Source of the DNA: Leminorella grimontii ATCC 33999 = DSM 5078
GTDB taxonomy: Bacteria; Pseudomonadota; Gammaproteobacteria; Enterobacterales; Enterobacteriaceae
Direction of reading: 5' to 3'
Length of the DNA: 64,000 bases
Assembly: GCF_000439085.1 (NCBI RefSeq)
Contig: NZ_AUUA01000004.1
Coordinates: 244,773 to 308,772, forward strand
The notes under the pieces were generated by a model that made no database searches, was not told the origin of the DNA, and was given only the letters and a program-made list of their open reading frames with translations. Positions 64,000-64,000 of the stretch are shown piece after piece. How positions within the stretch are numbered: position 1 is the first letter of the stretch; each line of letters starts with the position of its first letter. A program made the translations under genes and the position numbers.

Positions 64000-64000
64000 G

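Noticed and set aside
1-64000. tRNA, rRNA, CRISPR array or complete insertion sequence
   Set aside because: No cloverleaf-type or rRNA-like sequence, no regularly spaced direct repeats and no transposase gene was seen by reading both strands.

Overview
The window is chromosomal DNA from a member of the Enterobacterales. Gene order from the left edge to about 61 kb follows the E. coli/Salmonella block near minute 20: dms, ycaD, pflA-pflB-focA, ycaO, serC, aroA, cmk-rpsA-ihfB, ycaI(comEC), msbA-lpxK-ycaR-kdsB, elyC, cmoM-mukF-mukE-mukB, ldtD, mepK, ycbL, aspC, porin, asnS, pncB, pepN, pyrD, zapC, ycbX, rlmKL, uup and pqiABC. The proteins are close to, but clearly not identical with, the E. coli ones. 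Several features differ from E. coli: dmsD linked to dmsABC, ansB beside ycaO, an Asp/Glu racemase between serC and aroA, two tandem porins, and mipA-yeaD after pqiC. The repeat family seen here resembles ones I know from Yersinia and Serratia. I would place the organism in an outer enterobacterial lineage (Yersiniaceae or Budviciaceae-like), without naming a genus.

Layout. 1-7.7 kb holds anaerobic metabolism: the tail of DMSO reductase and its chaperone, then the formate transporter, pyruvate formate-lyase and its activase on the minus strand. 8-13.3 kb holds ycaO, periplasmic asparaginase, serC and the racemase. 13.3-17.6 kb is the aroA and cmk-rpsA-ihfB core, with a structured rpsA leader. 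17.8-24.8 kb holds comEC and the lipid A/KDO genes. 24.9-32.3 kb is the cmoM-mukFEB chromosome-condensation operon. 32.4-35.8 kb holds peptidoglycan enzymes and ycbL. 35.8-47.6 kb has aspC, the accessory island, the porins, asnS and pncB. 47.6-64 kb holds pepN, pyrD, zapC, ycbX, rlmKL, uup, pqiABC, mipA and yeaD.

The one clearly accessory segment is 37.3-41.9 kb, between aspC and the porins. It starts with a 5'-truncated CdiA C-terminal module: a pre-toxin region, a VENN motif and a toxin domain. Four short AT-rich genes follow, one recognisable as Imm42-like and the others unknown. After these comes a two-gene unit of a hypothetical protein and a Ner-like HTH protein. I read the first part as an orphan toxin/immunity stockpile from contact-dependent inhibition.

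Non-coding structure worth attention: a 174-bp element with three nested inverted repeats upstream of rlmKL (54072-54245); a 270-bp palindrome-rich MITE-like element directly upstream of pepN (47783-48052) with shorter relatives near 22.95, 51.9 and 52.1 kb; and three hairpins in the rpsA leader, two of them with GGA in the loop. No rRNA, tRNA, CRISPR array, complete insertion sequence or intact prophage was seen.
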